Of a DNA stretch of 64,000 nucleotides, positions 1 to 9,789 are shown one piece after another. Position 1 is the first letter of the stretch; the number at the start of each line of letters is the position of its first letter. The translations under genes and the position numbers were made by a program. The stretch is from Streptococcus salivarius (lineage in GTDB: Bacteria > Bacillota > Bacilli > Lactobacillales > Streptococcaceae). The notes under the pieces are model-generated. The model saw nothing but the letters and a program-made list of their open reading frames with translations. It was not told where the DNA came from and made no database searches. Where the stretch lies: assembly GCF_002094975.1 (NCBI RefSeq), contig NZ_CP015283.1, positions 791,501-855,500 on the forward strand, read 5' to 3'.

Positions 1-44
1 GAATCTCAGCTTTTTACATGTAACCTAGGGGATAAGGAGGCAAG

Positions 45-860
45 ATGGATAATCGACCTATAGGATTTTTAGATTCTGGTGTCGGAGGACTGACGGTAGT
101 ACGTGAACTTAAACGTCAGTTGCCTCACGAGTCTATTGTTTATATTGGTGACTCTGCTAGGGCACCGTATGGTCCTAGACCGGCAGAACAAATCAGACAG
201 TATACCTGGCAGTTGGTTAAATTCCTTCTGACCAAAGATGTAAAGATGATTGTTATTGCCTGTAATACGGCAACAGCAGTAGTTTGGGAGGAAATCAAAG
301 GAGCCTTGGATATCCCAGTGCTAGGTGTGGTTTTGCCTGGTTCTAGTGCGGCTATTAAGTCTAGCCAATCGGGTCATATTGGTGTCATTGGGACTCCAAT
401 GACGATTGCCTCTAACATCTATGAACAAAAAATTAAGCATTTGGCACCACAAATGAATGTCTTGAGTTTATCTTGTCCTCGCTTTGCCCCTATTGTTGAA
501 TCCAATGAAATTAACTCAAGTGTGGCTAAAAAAATTGTTTATGAAAGCATGGCACCTTTAGTCGGTAAGGTAGATACCTTGGTTTTGGGTTGCACCCATT
601 ACCCACTTTTACGTCCCATCATCCAAAATGTTATGGGGCCAAGTGTCAAGCTAATTGATAGCGGAGCGGAAACAGTTCGTGATGTTTCTGTTTTGCTCAA
701 TTATTTTGAGATTAATCGTAGCCGTGAAGTCGAAGACAAGACGGAAGAATATTACACCACGGCTAGTGTGCTTGGTTTTAAAGAAATCGCAGAACAATGG
801 CTAGGTGAAGAAGTTGCTGTCCAACATGTCGATTTGGACAAGGAGTTAGAAAATGACTAA
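45..860 (+). CDS. racE: Glutamate racemase
   Basis: Converts L-glutamate to D-glutamate for peptidoglycan in the cytoplasm. The 271-residue length is normal for the family. The N-terminal DSGVGGL signature (Asp10-Ser11) and the two catalytic cysteines are present, in CNTATA near residue 73 and CTHYPLL near residue 184. The ATG follows a strong AAGGAGG. It overlaps the downstream rdgB fusion gene by 8 nt, so the two are translationally coupled at the head of a housekeeping operon. The upstream 44 nt carry the T-rich tail of a preceding terminator. The call is firm; murI is a synonym. Confidence 0.95.
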   Translation: MDNRPIGFLDSGVGGLTVVRELKRQLPHESIVYIGDSARAPYGPRPAEQIRQYTWQLVKFLLTKDVKMIVIACNTATAVVWEEIKGALDIPVLGVVLPGSSAAIKSSQSGHIGVIGTPMTIASNIYEQKIKHLAPQMNVLSLSCPRFAPIVESNEINSSVAKKIVYESMAPLVGKVDTLVLGCTHYPLLRPIIQNVMGPSVKLIDSGAETVRDVSVLLNYFEINRSREVEDKTEEYYTTASVLGFKEIAEQWLGEEVAVQHVDLDKELEND

Positions 861-1827
861 ATCAATTTTTGAATATAAAGACGAACAAGACTGGTATTTG
901 GCTAGTTTTGGAAACTACAATCACTTGACTTGTTTTGGTGGTGATGAGGCCTATGAGCAATTTGTTGACTTTTTCCAAGCTTTGACTAACGTTTTGGCTG
1001 TTAGTGGCTTTCAGTTACATATTGCGAAACATTCTTCAGACCTTCGCTTGGTATCCTTTATTTTGGATTGCTTGAAAGAGGAAACTGGTCGTGACCTAGC
1101 TGTTACGCAACATCAAGGGGCTTTGGTAGTTAGTGAAGGAGATAAGCTTGTCTATGTACATGTGCCTAGAGAAGGTGTCGCCTTGAGCGATTTCTTTGGT
1201 TCTGATAACAAATCAGACTTTGGTGATGTCCTATTGATTGCGACACGCAATGAAGGAAAAACCAAGGAATTTCGTAAACTATTTGGAAAACTAGGTATTA
1301 AGGTAGAGAATCTTAATGATTATCCAGACCTTCCTGAAGTTGCTGAAACGGGTATGACCTTTGAAGAAAATGCACGCTTGAAGGCGGAAACCATTTCTGA
1401 ATTAACTGGTAAAATGGTCCTTTCAGATGACTCTGGTTTGCAGGTAGATGTTCTTGGAGGTTTACCAGGAGTTTGGTCTGCTCGCTTTGCTGGTCCTGAT
1501 GCTACGGATGATGAAAATAATGCTAAATTATTACACGAGCTGGCTATGGTGCTTGATGATAGCAAACGTACTGCGAACTTCCATACAACCCTAGTTGTTG
1601 CAGCCCCTGGACGTGATAGTTTGGTTGTTGATGCCGACTGGAAGGGTTATATTGGCCGAGAACCGAAAGGTGACAATGGTTTTGGTTATGATCCACTCTT
1701 TTTAGTTGGTAATACGGGTAAAACGGCAGCAGAGCTTTCTGCAGAAGAGAAAAATGAACAATCTCACCGTGGACAAGCTGTTAAGAAACTTATGGAGGTC
1801 TTCCCAGCATGGCAGAACAAACAATAA
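853..1827 (+). CDS. rdgB: dITP/XTP pyrophosphatase with streptococcal N-terminal extension
   Basis: House-cleaning nucleotide pyrophosphatase (RdgB/HAM1 family) that removes dITP and XTP from the nucleotide pool. The catalytic domain starts near residue 126 with [14 protein letters not shown], and has DDSGL, GKMVLSD and the C-terminal SHRGQA signature. At 324 residues it is about 125 longer than the usual 195-200. The extra N-terminal part is a separate domain of unknown role, which I recall as typical of streptococci. It starts inside racE by 8 nt and ends inside the next phosphoesterase gene by 19 nt, so it belongs to one dense operon. Confidence 0.93.
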   Translation: MTKSIFEYKDEQDWYLASFGNYNHLTCFGGDEAYEQFVDFFQALTNVLAVSGFQLHIAKHSSDLRLVSFILDCLKEETGRDLAVTQHQGALVVSEGDKLVYVHVPREGVALSDFFGSDNKSDFGDVLLIATRNEGKTKEFRKLFGKLGIKVENLNDYPDLPEVAETGMTFEENARLKAETISELTGKMVLSDDSGLQVDVLGGLPGVWSARFAGPDATDDENNAKLLHELAMVLDDSKRTANFHTTLVVAAPGRDSLVVDADWKGYIGREPKGDNGFGYDPLFLVGNTGKTAAELSAEEKNEQSHRGQAVKKLMEVFPAWQNKQ

Positions 1828-2330
1828 TCGTAATGAGCGACTCCCATGGAGAACGTGACATTGTAGTAGATATAAAAAATCGTTATCAGGGGAAGGTAGA
1901 TGCTATTTTCCATAACGGAGATTCTGAGTTAGAATCAAGTGATCCTGTCTGGGAAGGTATCCATGTGGTTCGTGGCAACTGTGATTATGATTCAGGTTAT
2001 CCAGAACGTTTGGTCGTAAAACTTGGTGATGTGATTATTGCACAAACACATGGTCATCTTTATGGCATTAATTTTACCTGGGACAAGTTAGATCTTTGGG
2101 CGCAACAAGAGGATGCAGATATTTGCCTCTATGGCCACTTGCATGCGGCAGTAGCTTGGCGAAATGGTAAGACAGTGTTTATCAACCCAGGATCTGTTTC
2201 ACAGCCACGTGGACCTATCCATGAGAAACTTTATGCTAAGGTGATTATAAACAGTTCAAAAATTCGTGTAGAATATTACACACGTGACCATGAACTTTAT
2301 TCAGAACTTACACAGGAATTTGAACGATGA
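1809..2330 (+). CDS. YfcE/MJ0936-type metallophosphoesterase
   Basis: Small calcineurin-like phosphodiesterase of 173 residues. All the family metal-binding blocks are visible in order: DSHG (residues 10-13), HNGDSE, RGNCD, THGHLYG and GHLHA. The family hydrolyses phosphodiester model substrates and nucleotide-derived compounds; the physiological substrate is not known. It overlaps rdgB by 19 nt and the following CBS gene by 4 nt (ATGA). That links it to nucleotide housekeeping by context only. Family assignment is firm; the exact role is open. Confidence 0.9.
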   Translation: MAEQTIIVMSDSHGERDIVVDIKNRYQGKVDAIFHNGDSELESSDPVWEGIHVVRGNCDYDSGYPERLVVKLGDVIIAQTHGHLYGINFTWDKLDLWAQQEDADICLYGHLHAAVAWRNGKTVFINPGSVSQPRGPIHEKLYAKVIINSSKIRVEYYTRDHELYSELTQEFER

Positions 2331-2809
2331 TTGCTAAAGAATTTGAAGATTTTTTGTTGGCTCATTTAGATAATTATTTAATTCCATCAGATCAGGTTGC
2401 TATTTTTATTGATAGTCACAACGCTGATCATGTGGTCTTGCTTTTGACAAGCAATGGTTATTCGCGCGTTCCCGTTTTGACTAAGGATAAGCACTATCTT
2501 GGGACCATATCTTTGACAGATATTAAGCGTTATCAAGATGAACATAACTTGCAAGAGTGGGAGATGGTTAACCGTGATATCGGACCGATGACATCAGATG
2601 TCGTGGAAACAGTGGAAGATAATGCCAATCTAAATGAGGTAATGCATAAGCTAGTTAATAATCCTTTCCTTCCTGTGGTTGACAGCCAAGGTATTTTCAA
2701 AGGAATTATCACACGAAAATCGATTCTAAAGGCGGTTAATAGCCTCTTACATGACTTTACACATGACTATATCATCATTCCAAAAACAACTGACAACTCA
2801 GATCACTGA
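2327..2809 (+). CDS. cbpB: Paired CBS-domain protein (CbpB-like)
   Basis: Cytoplasmic 160-residue protein made of two CBS repeats, roughly residues 15-75 and 80-145, with no attached enzyme or channel domain. Stand-alone pairs like this act as adenine-nucleotide sensors. In Firmicutes the CbpB/DarB group binds c-di-AMP. Orthology to CbpB is inferred from size, domain order and its position between a phosphoesterase and a xerD-like gene. The start codon overlaps the upstream stop. The final codons overlap the start of the xerD-like gene. Confidence 0.75.
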   Translation: MIAKEFEDFLLAHLDNYLIPSDQVAIFIDSHNADHVVLLLTSNGYSRVPVLTKDKHYLGTISLTDIKRYQDEHNLQEWEMVNRDIGPMTSDVVETVEDNANLNEVMHKLVNNPFLPVVDSQGIFKGIITRKSILKAVNSLLHDFTHDYIIIPKTTDNSDH

Positions 2810-3524
2810 TTTTCTGGCTACTAAGGTCATTTCGGAGAGTTCAAAGCAAGCTTATGCTTATGATCTTAAGCAGTTTGCAACGTCGATTTCAGGACAAATT
2901 GATCAAACCAGTCTCAAGCTCTATGAAAACCAACTGAAGGAATGGAAGCCATCCGTACAAAAGCGTAAGCGCTCTGCGGTCAATCAATTTTTGCTATACC
3001 TCTATCAAAAGGGGGAATTAGAGAAATTTTTCAAACTATCAGAGACGGTTACGATACCTTCTCAGGAGGATAAGTTGCGAATACTGGATCTTTCATCGCT
3101 TTATGAGGGGCGTGAAGGGGTTGGTAAGCTGTCTTGTCTGCTGATTCTAGAGTTGGGGCTATTACCTTCAGAGATTTTGGAGTTGGACTGGTCCGATATT
3201 GACTTGGATTTTGGTGTTGTAACTGTGGCCAAGGGAAGCACTAAGCGTGTTCTCAGACTTGAAGCAGATGTGAAGCAGTATTTGTTGGCTATTAAAGATG
3301 TCAACAGCCAGGGCTTGCTTTTGGGTAAGGTCTATACTCGACAATGGCTGTATAAGCAAATCCAGACTTATGTTAGTGACTGTGGCTTATCGAATGTAAC
3401 TGCTCAAGTCTTGCGTCAGCAATTTATTCTTAGACAGATTGAAAAGGGAACGGGCGCCTTTGAACTTGCTCGTTTACTGGGACTAAAAAGTCCAGTGACC
3501 TTGGAGAAATACTATAAAACCTAA
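2763..3524 (+). CDS. XerD-like tyrosine recombinase paralogue, probably catalytically impaired
   Basis: About 253 residues with an N-terminal SAM-like core-binding half and a C-terminal phage-integrase fold. The first catalytic Arg position reads LGLLPSEIL, where active XerD has GLRxSEL. The His-x-x-Arg box reads VLRQQF, so the HxxR pattern is also changed. The C-terminal Tyr (LEKYYKT) remains. Streptococci use XerS at difSL, and this XerD-like family next to scpAB is known to be degenerate. Its role is therefore probably structural or regulatory rather than recombination. An in-frame ATG 12 nt upstream (2751) is an alternative start. It is followed directly by scpA. Confidence 0.8.
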   Translation: MTISSFQKQLTTQITDFLATKVISESSKQAYAYDLKQFATSISGQIDQTSLKLYENQLKEWKPSVQKRKRSAVNQFLLYLYQKGELEKFFKLSETVTIPSQEDKLRILDLSSLYEGREGVGKLSCLLILELGLLPSEILELDWSDIDLDFGVVTVAKGSTKRVLRLEADVKQYLLAIKDVNSQGLLLGKVYTRQWLYKQIQTYVSDCGLSNVTAQVLRQQFILRQIEKGTGAFELARLLGLKSPVTLEKYYKT

Positions 3525-4237
3525 TGGATATTAAGTTAAAAGATTTTGAGGGGCCACTGGATTTGTTGCTCCATCTGGTTTCTAAGTATGAGGTAGACAT
3601 TTACGATGTTCCCATTGTTGAAGTTATCGAGCAATACTTGGCTTATTTGGCAACCTTGCAAGCCATGAAGCTTGAAGTTGCTGGGGAATATATGCTTATG
3701 GCTAGTCAGCTCATGCTGATTAAGAGTCGTAAGCTTCTGCCCACAGTGGTGGAAGCTGAGCCTGAAGCAGATGATCCTGAACAAGAGCTCTTGAGTCAAT
3801 TGGAAGAATATGCACGCTTCAAAGCAGCTAGTCAAGAGTTGGCTAAGCAGCATGAGGTACGAGCTCAGTATTTTTCAAAACCAAAAGTTGAATTGGTTTA
3901 TGAAGATGTGACGCTGAATCAGGATAAGACCATTCAAGATATTTTCTTGGCTTTTTCAAAAATCATGGCTGAAAAGCAGGAAGAAATTCGCCGAAATCAC
4001 ACGACTATTGCGCGTGACGATTATAAAATTGAAGACATGATGCTGATTATTGAGGAAGCATTCGGCTTAAAAAATGAGCTGTATCTGGATGAACTTTTCA
4101 CAGATGCCAAAGATATGAATCAAGTAATCACCCTCTTTTTGGCAACTCTTGAATTGATTAAGGTACATCGCATATCAGTACAGCAGGAAACAATTTTTGG
4201 TACAATCACACTAAGAAAGGAATGGACGAATGAGTAG
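3524..4237 (+). CDS. scpA: Segregation and condensation protein A (kleisin)
   Basis: Kleisin subunit of the Smc-ScpAB condensin, which compacts and segregates the nucleoid. The 237 residues carry the typical N-terminus ([13 protein letters not shown]), which binds the Smc neck, and a C-terminal winged-helix end ([15 protein letters not shown]) that binds the Smc head. The acidic linker lies around residues 83-95. Its ATG overlaps the stop of the xerD-like gene, and its own end overlaps scpB by 8 nt, the usual scpA-scpB coupling. Confidence 0.95.
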   Translation: MDIKLKDFEGPLDLLLHLVSKYEVDIYDVPIVEVIEQYLAYLATLQAMKLEVAGEYMLMASQLMLIKSRKLLPTVVEAEPEADDPEQELLSQLEEYARFKAASQELAKQHEVRAQYFSKPKVELVYEDVTLNQDKTIQDIFLAFSKIMAEKQEEIRRNHTTIARDDYKIEDMMLIIEEAFGLKNELYLDELFTDAKDMNQVITLFLATLELIKVHRISVQQETIFGTITLRKEWTNE

Positions 4238-4811
4238 TCACTTAGCACGATTAGAAGCTTTACTTTTTGTGGCTGGTGAAGATGGTCTTAGTCTACGTAC
4301 TATGGCGCAGCTTTTGGAAATGCCAGTGACGGGTCTGACTCAGTCCTTGGAGAAATTGCAAGCCAAGTACGCGGCAGATGAGGATTCAGCTCTTTGTTTA
4401 TTGGAATCGTCAAATACCTATAAGCTGGTGACTAAGCCAGATTTTGCAAGTCTCCTTCGTAACTATTCTAAAACGCCAATCAACCAGAGTCTATCACGAG
4501 CGAGTCTCGAGGTCCTCTCTATAGTTGCTTATAAACAGCCTATTACACGTGCTGAAGTCGATGACATTAGAGGTGTTAATTCTAGTGGTGCTATTGCTAA
4601 ACTTCAGGCCTTTGATCTCATTCAAGAGGCTGGTAAAAAAGATGCTGTCGGTCGTCCTAACCTATATGCGACTACTGATTATTTCCTAGACTTTATGGGG
4701 ATTAATAGTTTAGAGGAACTTGTTGCTATTGATCAACTAGAACTTGAAGAGCAAGAAACGAGTCTCTTTAGGGAAGATGCTCCAGAGGAGCTTGAGGACT
4801 TGGACAATTAA
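4230..4811 (+). CDS. scpB: Segregation and condensation protein B
   Basis: Partner of ScpA in the Smc complex. It dimerises and binds the kleisin centre through two winged-helix domains, roughly residues 5-80 and 90-165. Family motifs seen include [15 protein letters not shown] and [17 protein letters not shown]. The C-terminal tail is acidic ([21 protein letters not shown] region), as is common. Its 193 residues are normal. It starts inside scpA, and about 90 nt separate it from rluB. Confidence 0.95.
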   Translation: MSSHLARLEALLFVAGEDGLSLRTMAQLLEMPVTGLTQSLEKLQAKYAADEDSALCLLESSNTYKLVTKPDFASLLRNYSKTPINQSLSRASLEVLSIVAYKQPITRAEVDDIRGVNSSGAIAKLQAFDLIQEAGKKDAVGRPNLYATTDYFLDFMGINSLEELVAIDQLELEEQETSLFREDAPEELEDLDN

Positions 4812-4902
4812 GAGTAAACCTTGTTGAAACTAATCATTAAAAATAAAGAAACATAGCAGAGATGCTAGGTAGAAAGGATACAGCTTAAGCTGTAGAAAAA
4901 GA

Positions 4903-5628
4903 ATGCGAATTAATAAATATATTGCCCACGCTGGTGTGGCCAGCCGTCGTAAGGCTGAGGAACTGATTAAAGAAGGTCGTGTGACCCTAAATGGGAAGAC
5001 CGTTACGGAATTGGCAACTATTGTCAAAAACGGTGATGTCGTTGAGGTAAATGGTAGCCCAATTTATAATGAAGAGAAGGTCTATTATCTTCTTAATAAG
5101 CCACGAGGGGTTATTTCTTCGGTATCTGATGAGAAAAATCGTAAGACGGTGATTGACCTCATGCCCCACGTTAAGGAACGTATCTATCCTGTTGGTCGTC
5201 TTGACTGGGATACGACTGGCCTACTTATTTTGACTAATGATGGTGACTTTACCGATAAAATGATTCACCCACGTAATGAGATTGACAAGGTTTATTTGGC
5301 GCGTGTCAAAGGTATTGCGACCAAGGAGAACCTTCGTCCTTTGACTCGTGGAGTGGTCATTGATGGCAAAAAAACCAAGCCAGCACGTTACAATATTATC
5401 AAAGTTGACCATGAAAAGAATCGTTCAGTTGTTGAATTGACAATTCATGAAGGGCGTAACCACCAGGTTAAGAAAATGTTTGAATCAGTGGGCTTGCTCG
5501 TTGATAAGTTGTCTCGCACACGTTTTGGGACCCTTGATTTGACAGGTCTTCGTCCAGGTGAATCACGCCGTCTAAATAAGAAAGAAATCAGCCAGCTTCA
5601 TAACGCTGCTGTCAATAAGGTCAAATAA
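4903..5628 (+). CDS. rluB: 23S rRNA pseudouridine synthase B
   Basis: RsuA/RluB-family enzyme that makes pseudouridine in helix 89-93 region 23S rRNA. It has an N-terminal S4 RNA-binding domain ([19 protein letters not shown], residues 1-60) and a catalytic domain with the [17 protein letters not shown] motif holding the catalytic Asp. The C-terminal [12 protein letters not shown] and LSRTRFG blocks are also present. The 241-residue length fits. The upstream 90-nt gap contains a short ACAGCTTAAGCTGT palindrome just before the start. Its end abuts the yidD start. Confidence 0.93.
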   Translation: MRINKYIAHAGVASRRKAEELIKEGRVTLNGKTVTELATIVKNGDVVEVNGSPIYNEEKVYYLLNKPRGVISSVSDEKNRKTVIDLMPHVKERIYPVGRLDWDTTGLLILTNDGDFTDKMIHPRNEIDKVYLARVKGIATKENLRPLTRGVVIDGKKTKPARYNIIKVDHEKNRSVVELTIHEGRNHQVKKMFESVGLLVDKLSRTRFGTLDLTGLRPGESRRLNKKEISQLHNAAVNKVK

Positions 5629-5876
5629 TGAAAAGATTTCTGATTGCCTTGGTCAGGGCTTATCAGAGATGGATTTCTCCCCTATTTCCACCGTCTTGTC
5701 GTTTTCGTCCAACTTGTTCGGTTTATATGATCCAAGCAATAGAAAAGCATGGCTTAAAGGGAGTTCTTATGGGAATTGCCCGTATCTTAAGATGTCACCC
5801 CCTATCAGAGACTGGAGATGATCCAGTGCCAGATTATTTTAGTCTAAAACGTAATAAAACTCCTTTGGATAAATGA
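5628..5876 (+). CDS. yidD: Membrane protein insertion efficiency factor YidD
   Basis: Small 82-residue protein associated with YidC-dependent membrane insertion at the inner face of the membrane. The conserved core is visible: an amphipathic N-terminus, [11 protein letters not shown] and the Cys-containing IARILRCHP block. The gene starts one base before the rluB stop ends. Its last codons (TPLDK and stop) lie inside the 5' arm of the terminator shared with trkH, so its C-terminus is encoded by a terminator stem. Confidence 0.93.
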   Translation: MKRFLIALVRAYQRWISPLFPPSCRFRPTCSVYMIQAIEKHGLKGVLMGIARILRCHPLSETGDDPVPDYFSLKRNKTPLDK

Positions 5877-5892
5877 ATCCAAAGGAGTTTTT
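5857..5892. terminator. Bidirectional terminator between yidD and trkH
   Basis: Perfect 14-bp stem AAACTCCTTTGGAT / ATCCAAAGGAGTTT with a loop of about 5 nt, and runs of A before and T after. The two genes converge here, so one hairpin serves both. The 5' arm overlaps the end of yidD. Confidence 0.9.
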
Positions 5893-5898
5893 CTATGC

Positions 5899-7338
5899 TT
5901 AAGTTTTTGACCAAGTTTTTGGCAGGAAGAGGAGTAGTAAAGGATAGATTTCCAAACGTCCTGCAATCATAGCAAATCCCATGATAAGCTTAGATAAAGG
6001 ACTGAAAATAGCAAAGCTATCAGTCGTTCCAAGTAATGGTCCAATGTTGTTAAAGGTTGAAGCAGCAGCACTTGTCACAATCAAGAGGTCTTGATTATCC
6101 AGTGACAAAACAGTGACTAAACTTAGTATAATGAGTACATATACAGCTAGGTATTTGAGAACACTGTGCTGCGTTTCTTTATCGAGAACACTTCCATTAA
6201 TATGAAGTGACAGGATACGATTAGGATAGAGGCTAGCCAGGGTCTGATTTCGTGCAATCTTAGCAATAATCATAGCACGGATAACCTTGAAACCACCAGC
6301 CGTAGAACCCGCTGATCCCCCGATAAACATCAGGAGGAGTAGGATATACTGAGAGAAGAGTGGCCATTTGGTAATATCTGTCAGACCAAAACCAGTTGTT
6401 GTGATAATGGTTGACACTTCGAAAAATGAGTATTTGAAAGAGTCAGCCAAATTGTGGTAGATTCCAAAAATATTGAGGATAATTAAACCAGTTGAAATAG
6501 CCACAATCGCAAAGTAGGTACGTAGTTCTTCATCTTGGAAGAAAAACTTGATTTTGCGAAGGAGGATATAGAAATAAAGGTTGAAGTTAACCCCAAAGAG
6601 TAGGGTACCAACAGTAACCACATAGGTAATCAGATCGCTGTGGTAGTGGGCGATAGAGTCATTATAGACAGCAAATCCCCCAGTACCTGCGCCCCCCATA
6701 GCAGTGATGATACTATCAAAGATTGGCATACCGCAAAGCCAGAGAATAACAGCAAAAATAACGAACATGGTTAAATAGATGATGTAAAGAATTTGAGCTG
6801 TATTTTTGAGCTTGGCCACGACCTTACCAAAAACTGGACCAGGCACCTCTGCACGCATAACCTCATGGTGACCATTTTTACTGTTGTTCATGATGGCTAG
6901 GGCAAAGACCAATACCCCCATCCCTCCAATCAAGTGGGCGAAGCTTCGCCAGAAGAGGAGGGAGTGGGTAAGTACACCAGTATCTGTGAGAATAGTAGCC
7001 CCCGTGGTTGTAAAACCAGAGCTCATCTCGAAGAAGGCATCAATGACACTTGGAATCTGACCAGCAAAGACGAAGGGCAATCCTCCAAAGAAGGACCAGA
7101 GCACCCAACAGAGGGCTACAATAAGCATCCCTTCTTTGGTGTAAATATGGTAGTTTTTCGGTTTAAAGAGAGTACCAAGCACTCCGAGAAAGAGAAGAAT
7201 CCCCATCGTACCCAAGATGCTGGCAAATACTTTGGCATCTTCTTGATAAATGAGGGCAACGATAAGTGGTACAACCAAGAGAGCAGCCTCAATAAGCAGG
7301 AGCTTGGCAATAAGAAAACGGACAATAGATCGATTCAT
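5899..7338 (-). CDS. trkH: Trk-type potassium uptake channel TrkH
   Basis: Integral membrane K+ translocating subunit of 479 residues, made of four M1-P-M2 repeats. Selectivity-filter segments are recognisable, for example the SSGFTTTGAT, GGAGTGGFAVYN and STIITTTGFGLTD regions. The protein begins with a hydrophobic helix after MNRSIVRFLIAKLLL. It is the downstream gene of a two-gene operon with trkA, with 6 nt between them. TrkA gates it in response to nucleotides. A second K+ system, ktrAB, lies 20 kb away. Confidence 0.93.
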   Translation of the reverse strand: MNRSIVRFLIAKLLLIEAALLVVPLIVALIYQEDAKVFASILGTMGILLFLGVLGTLFKPKNYHIYTKEGMLIVALCWVLWSFFGGLPFVFAGQIPSVIDAFFEMSSGFTTTGATILTDTGVLTHSLLFWRSFAHLIGGMGVLVFALAIMNNSKNGHHEVMRAEVPGPVFGKVVAKLKNTAQILYIIYLTMFVIFAVILWLCGMPIFDSIITAMGGAGTGGFAVYNDSIAHYHSDLITYVVTVGTLLFGVNFNLYFYILLRKIKFFFQDEELRTYFAIVAISTGLIILNIFGIYHNLADSFKYSFFEVSTIITTTGFGLTDITKWPLFSQYILLLLMFIGGSAGSTAGGFKVIRAMIIAKIARNQTLASLYPNRILSLHINGSVLDKETQHSVLKYLAVYVLIILSLVTVLSLDNQDLLIVTSAAASTFNNIGPLLGTTDSFAIFSPLSKLIMGFAMIAGRLEIYPLLLLFLPKTWSKT

Positions 7339-7344
7339 GGCAGC

Positions 7345-8694
7345 TTACCTCTTCAACAAGTCGTAAATATGAGTTACATTTTGTAAGAGTGTAACGATCA
7401 CGATTTTATCCCCAATAGCGAGTCTGTCTTCTCCCGTTGGGAAAATAGATTTTCCATTGCGAATAATAGCAGCGATAAGGACACCATTAGCAAATTCAAG
7501 CTCAGAAAGTTTCTTCCCAGCAATTTTGTTGTTTTCCTTAATTTGGAATTGCAAGGTTTCGATACGACCATTAGCCACATGGTGAAGGGCATCGAGACTT
7601 GAGTCTTTAGCATTATAACGCCCACGGACAAAGTGCATTACAGTGTCAACGGCAATACTCTTAGGTGTGACAATTGTTGTTGTCTCACGTGTATCGATAA
7701 TCTCTAAAAGACTGGTACGGTTGACTTTAGTAATATTCTTGTGAATACCAAGGCTTTCGAGGAACATAGAGGTGATGATATTTTCTTCATCTACTCCAGT
7801 TAGGGTAGCTACGGCATCATAACTGGCTGCACTTTCCTCGAGAAGAAGGTCTTTAGCAGTACCGTCACCTAAGATAACAGAAACTTCAGGGAAGACCTGA
7901 CTAAAGGTTTGCGCACGGTCCATTTTTTGCTCAATCAATTTGACCTTAATACGATTATTTTTCAAGATATTGAGCAAGTAGTAGGAGATGCGCCCAGCAC
8001 CAATCAACAAAAGTTTTTTGATGCTTTTTGGTTTGATGTAACTGTGGAAAAGCGCCATATCAACACGTTTACCAGTGACATAAATCTTATCCCCAATTTG
8101 CATGGTAGCATTCCCATCTGGAATGATGAGTTCACCTTGACGGTCAATCGTACAAACTAGAATATTGCCGAATTTCTTACGGAATTGCTCCATTGTCATA
8201 CCAGACAATTGGCTATTTTCAGTGACTTTAAATGCCATAAGAATAACGCGTCCATTAGCAAAAGTCTCAACTGATAGGGCGTTTGGAAATTCAACTGTAT
8301 TGGCAATATAGCGAGCTGTTAAAAGTTCAGGATTAACCACTAATGAGAATCCAAGAAAGTTCTTGTCTTTGAAATAAGCATTTGAGTATTCTGGGTTACG
8401 CACACGAACAATAGTTTCTTTGGCACCCATTTGTTTAGCCAGAACGGCTGAAATCATGTTTACTTCATCTTTATCAGTCATCGCGATAAAGACATCGCAG
8501 TTACTAACCTCGGCTTGTTCCAAAATTTTAAAATTAGCCCCATTTCCAGCAAAGCCCATAACATCATAACGTTTGCTGAGGCGTTTGAGGACCTCTTCCT
8601 TTTCTTCAATTAAAATAACATCGTGCTTCTCTTCAACAAGAGAACGGCAGAGTGCGGTACCGACTTTACCGGCACCTACGACAATAATACGCAT
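7345..8694 (-). CDS. trkA: Trk potassium uptake regulatory protein TrkA
   Basis: Peripheral NAD(H)/ATP-binding regulator of TrkH. It has two tandem RCK units, each with a Rossmann GxGxxG-like start: VGAGKVGTALCRSL at residue 5 and IGAGRISYYLLNIL near residue 231. Each unit is followed by a TrkA_C domain. The 449-residue length matches the double-RCK form. It is the first gene of the minus-strand trkA-trkH operon. The region upstream is shared with the divergently transcribed trmL leader. Confidence 0.93.
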   Translation of the reverse strand: MRIIVVGAGKVGTALCRSLVEEKHDVILIEEKEEVLKRLSKRYDVMGFAGNGANFKILEQAEVSNCDVFIAMTDKDEVNMISAVLAKQMGAKETIVRVRNPEYSNAYFKDKNFLGFSLVVNPELLTARYIANTVEFPNALSVETFANGRVILMAFKVTENSQLSGMTMEQFRKKFGNILVCTIDRQGELIIPDGNATMQIGDKIYVTGKRVDMALFHSYIKPKSIKKLLLIGAGRISYYLLNILKNNRIKVKLIEQKMDRAQTFSQVFPEVSVILGDGTAKDLLLEESAASYDAVATLTGVDEENIITSMFLESLGIHKNITKVNRTSLLEIIDTRETTTIVTPKSIAVDTVMHFVRGRYNAKDSSLDALHHVANGRIETLQFQIKENNKIAGKKLSELEFANGVLIAAIIRNGKSIFPTGEDRLAIGDKIVIVTLLQNVTHIYDLLKR

Positions 8695-8817
8695 GAGTTA
8701 CCTCCAAATAATCATTACTATGATACTCTATTTTAGCGGAAAAATCATCCTTTTCAGCTAGCTTTATCAACTATTCCTATTTAAGTGAATAAAGGTGAAA
8801 TTTTTCTTTAAATAGTC

Positions 8818-8845
8818 TTGACTTTTAGACCAGAAGTGCTAAAAT
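8818..8845 (+). promoter_or_regulatory. Promoter of the trmL leader
   Basis: TTGACT at 8818-8823, a 16-nt spacer and TAAAAT at 8840-8845. This would start a transcript near 8852, about 120 nt before the trmL start. Confidence 0.6.
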
Positions 8846-8907
8846 ATATTCAAAGATTCGTTATTTTAAATCTAACCTGTCATGATTTAAGCTAATGAAC
8901 GTCCACA

Positions 8908-8953
8908 ACCATGTCGTCTGCTGAGCTTGACTCCGGGCGACATGGTATTTTTT
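8908..8953 (+). terminator. Orphan terminator hairpin inside the trmL 5' leader
   Basis: ACCATGTCG (8908-8916) pairs perfectly with CGACATGGT (8938-8946). There is an inner GAG/CTC step, and ATTTTTT follows. No plus-strand gene upstream needs a terminator here, since trkA is transcribed away. The hairpin therefore either attenuates trmL or ends a small RNA of about 100 nt. Confidence 0.6.
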
Positions 8954-8971
8954 ATGTCTAGGAGAATTGAG

Positions 8972-9481
8972 ATGTCACGTAATCATATTGTCTTGTTTGA
9001 ACCTCGTATTCCACAAAACACCGGAAATATAGCACGTACCTGTGCAGCGACTAATAGCCCTCTTCATATCATCCGTCCTATGGGCTTTCCAATTGATGAC
9101 AAGAAAATGAAACGTGCAGGTCTAGACTACTGGGATAAGCTTGACATCACTTATTATGATAATTTGGCAGATTTCATGTCCAAAAATCAAGATGGTCGTT
9201 TGCATCTAGTCACCAAGTTTGCGGATAAGACTTATTCAGAAGAGGCCTATGATGATGGTGAGGACCACTATTTTATGTTTGGTCGTGAGGATACAGGCCT
9301 ACCTGAAGATTTTATGCGTGAGCATCCTGAAAAAGCTATTCGTATTCCGATGAATGATGAACATGTGCGTAGTCTAAATGTGTCCAACACTGTTTGTATG
9401 ATTGTTTACGAAGCACTTCGTCAGCAACAGTTTGAGGGCTTGGAGCTGAGTCATCGTTATCAGCATGACAAGTTAAAATAG
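8972..9481 (+). CDS. trmL: tRNA (cytidine/uridine(34)-2'-O)-methyltransferase
   Basis: SPOUT-family enzyme that 2'-O-methylates the wobble base of tRNA-Leu isoacceptors using SAM. The 169 residues start [19 protein letters not shown]. The knot motifs are visible as [25 protein letters not shown] and the C-terminal VYEALRQ. I chose the ATG at 8972 because GGAGAA lies just upstream and the product then begins at the family start. A longer reading frame upstream runs through the leader hairpin. A terminator follows at 9552. Confidence 0.93.
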   Translation: MSRNHIVLFEPRIPQNTGNIARTCAATNSPLHIIRPMGFPIDDKKMKRAGLDYWDKLDITYYDNLADFMSKNQDGRLHLVTKFADKTYSEEAYDDGEDHYFMFGREDTGLPEDFMREHPEKAIRIPMNDEHVRSLNVSNTVCMIVYEALRQQQFEGLELSHRYQHDKLK

Positions 9482-9551
9482 AGGTCTATTTTCTCTTATA
9501 AGAGTATCTATAGTCATTGACTATCAACAGATTAGAAATCCATAATTTGAG

Positions 9552-9576
9552 AACCTTGTCACCAAGGTTTTTTTAT
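9552..9576 (+). terminator. trmL terminator
   Basis: AACCTTG-TCAC-CAAGGTT followed by seven T. Confidence 0.88.
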
Positions 9577-9589
9577 GTTATTCTTAAAA

Positions 9590-9706
9590 GGTCTTCAGGG
9601 CAGGGTGAAACTCCCGACCGGCGGTGATTCTATAGATAAGTCCGCGAGCGCAAGCTGATGAGGTGTGATTCCTCAACCGACAGTACAGTCTGGATGGAAG
9701 AAGACC
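9590..9706 (+). promoter_or_regulatory. FMN riboswitch (RFN element)
   Basis: The closing stem P1 is GGTCTT (9590-9595) with AAGACC (9701-9706). Between them are the hallmark RFN blocks CAGGGCAGGGTGAAACTCCC, GACCGGCGGT, the AGTCCGCGAGCG arm, and GATTCCTCAACCGACAGT with TCTGGATGGAAGAAG. It lies about 85 nt before ribU. FMN binding is expected to shut off riboflavin uptake. Confidence 0.96.
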
Positions 9707-9789
9707 AGTCTTTTTGCGTAGGCTTTTTTGGCATAGGCAAATCCATTGGGAACTTCTTTCAAATTGTTAAAATTTGGAGGAATTTTTTT

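Noticed and set aside
6934..7386. 150-codon frame opposite trkH
   Set aside because: Antisense to a conserved gene, and its composition is not protein-like.
9658..9789. N-terminal extension of RibU
   Set aside because: The open frame passes through the FMN riboswitch, and the correct ATG has its own RBS at 9790.
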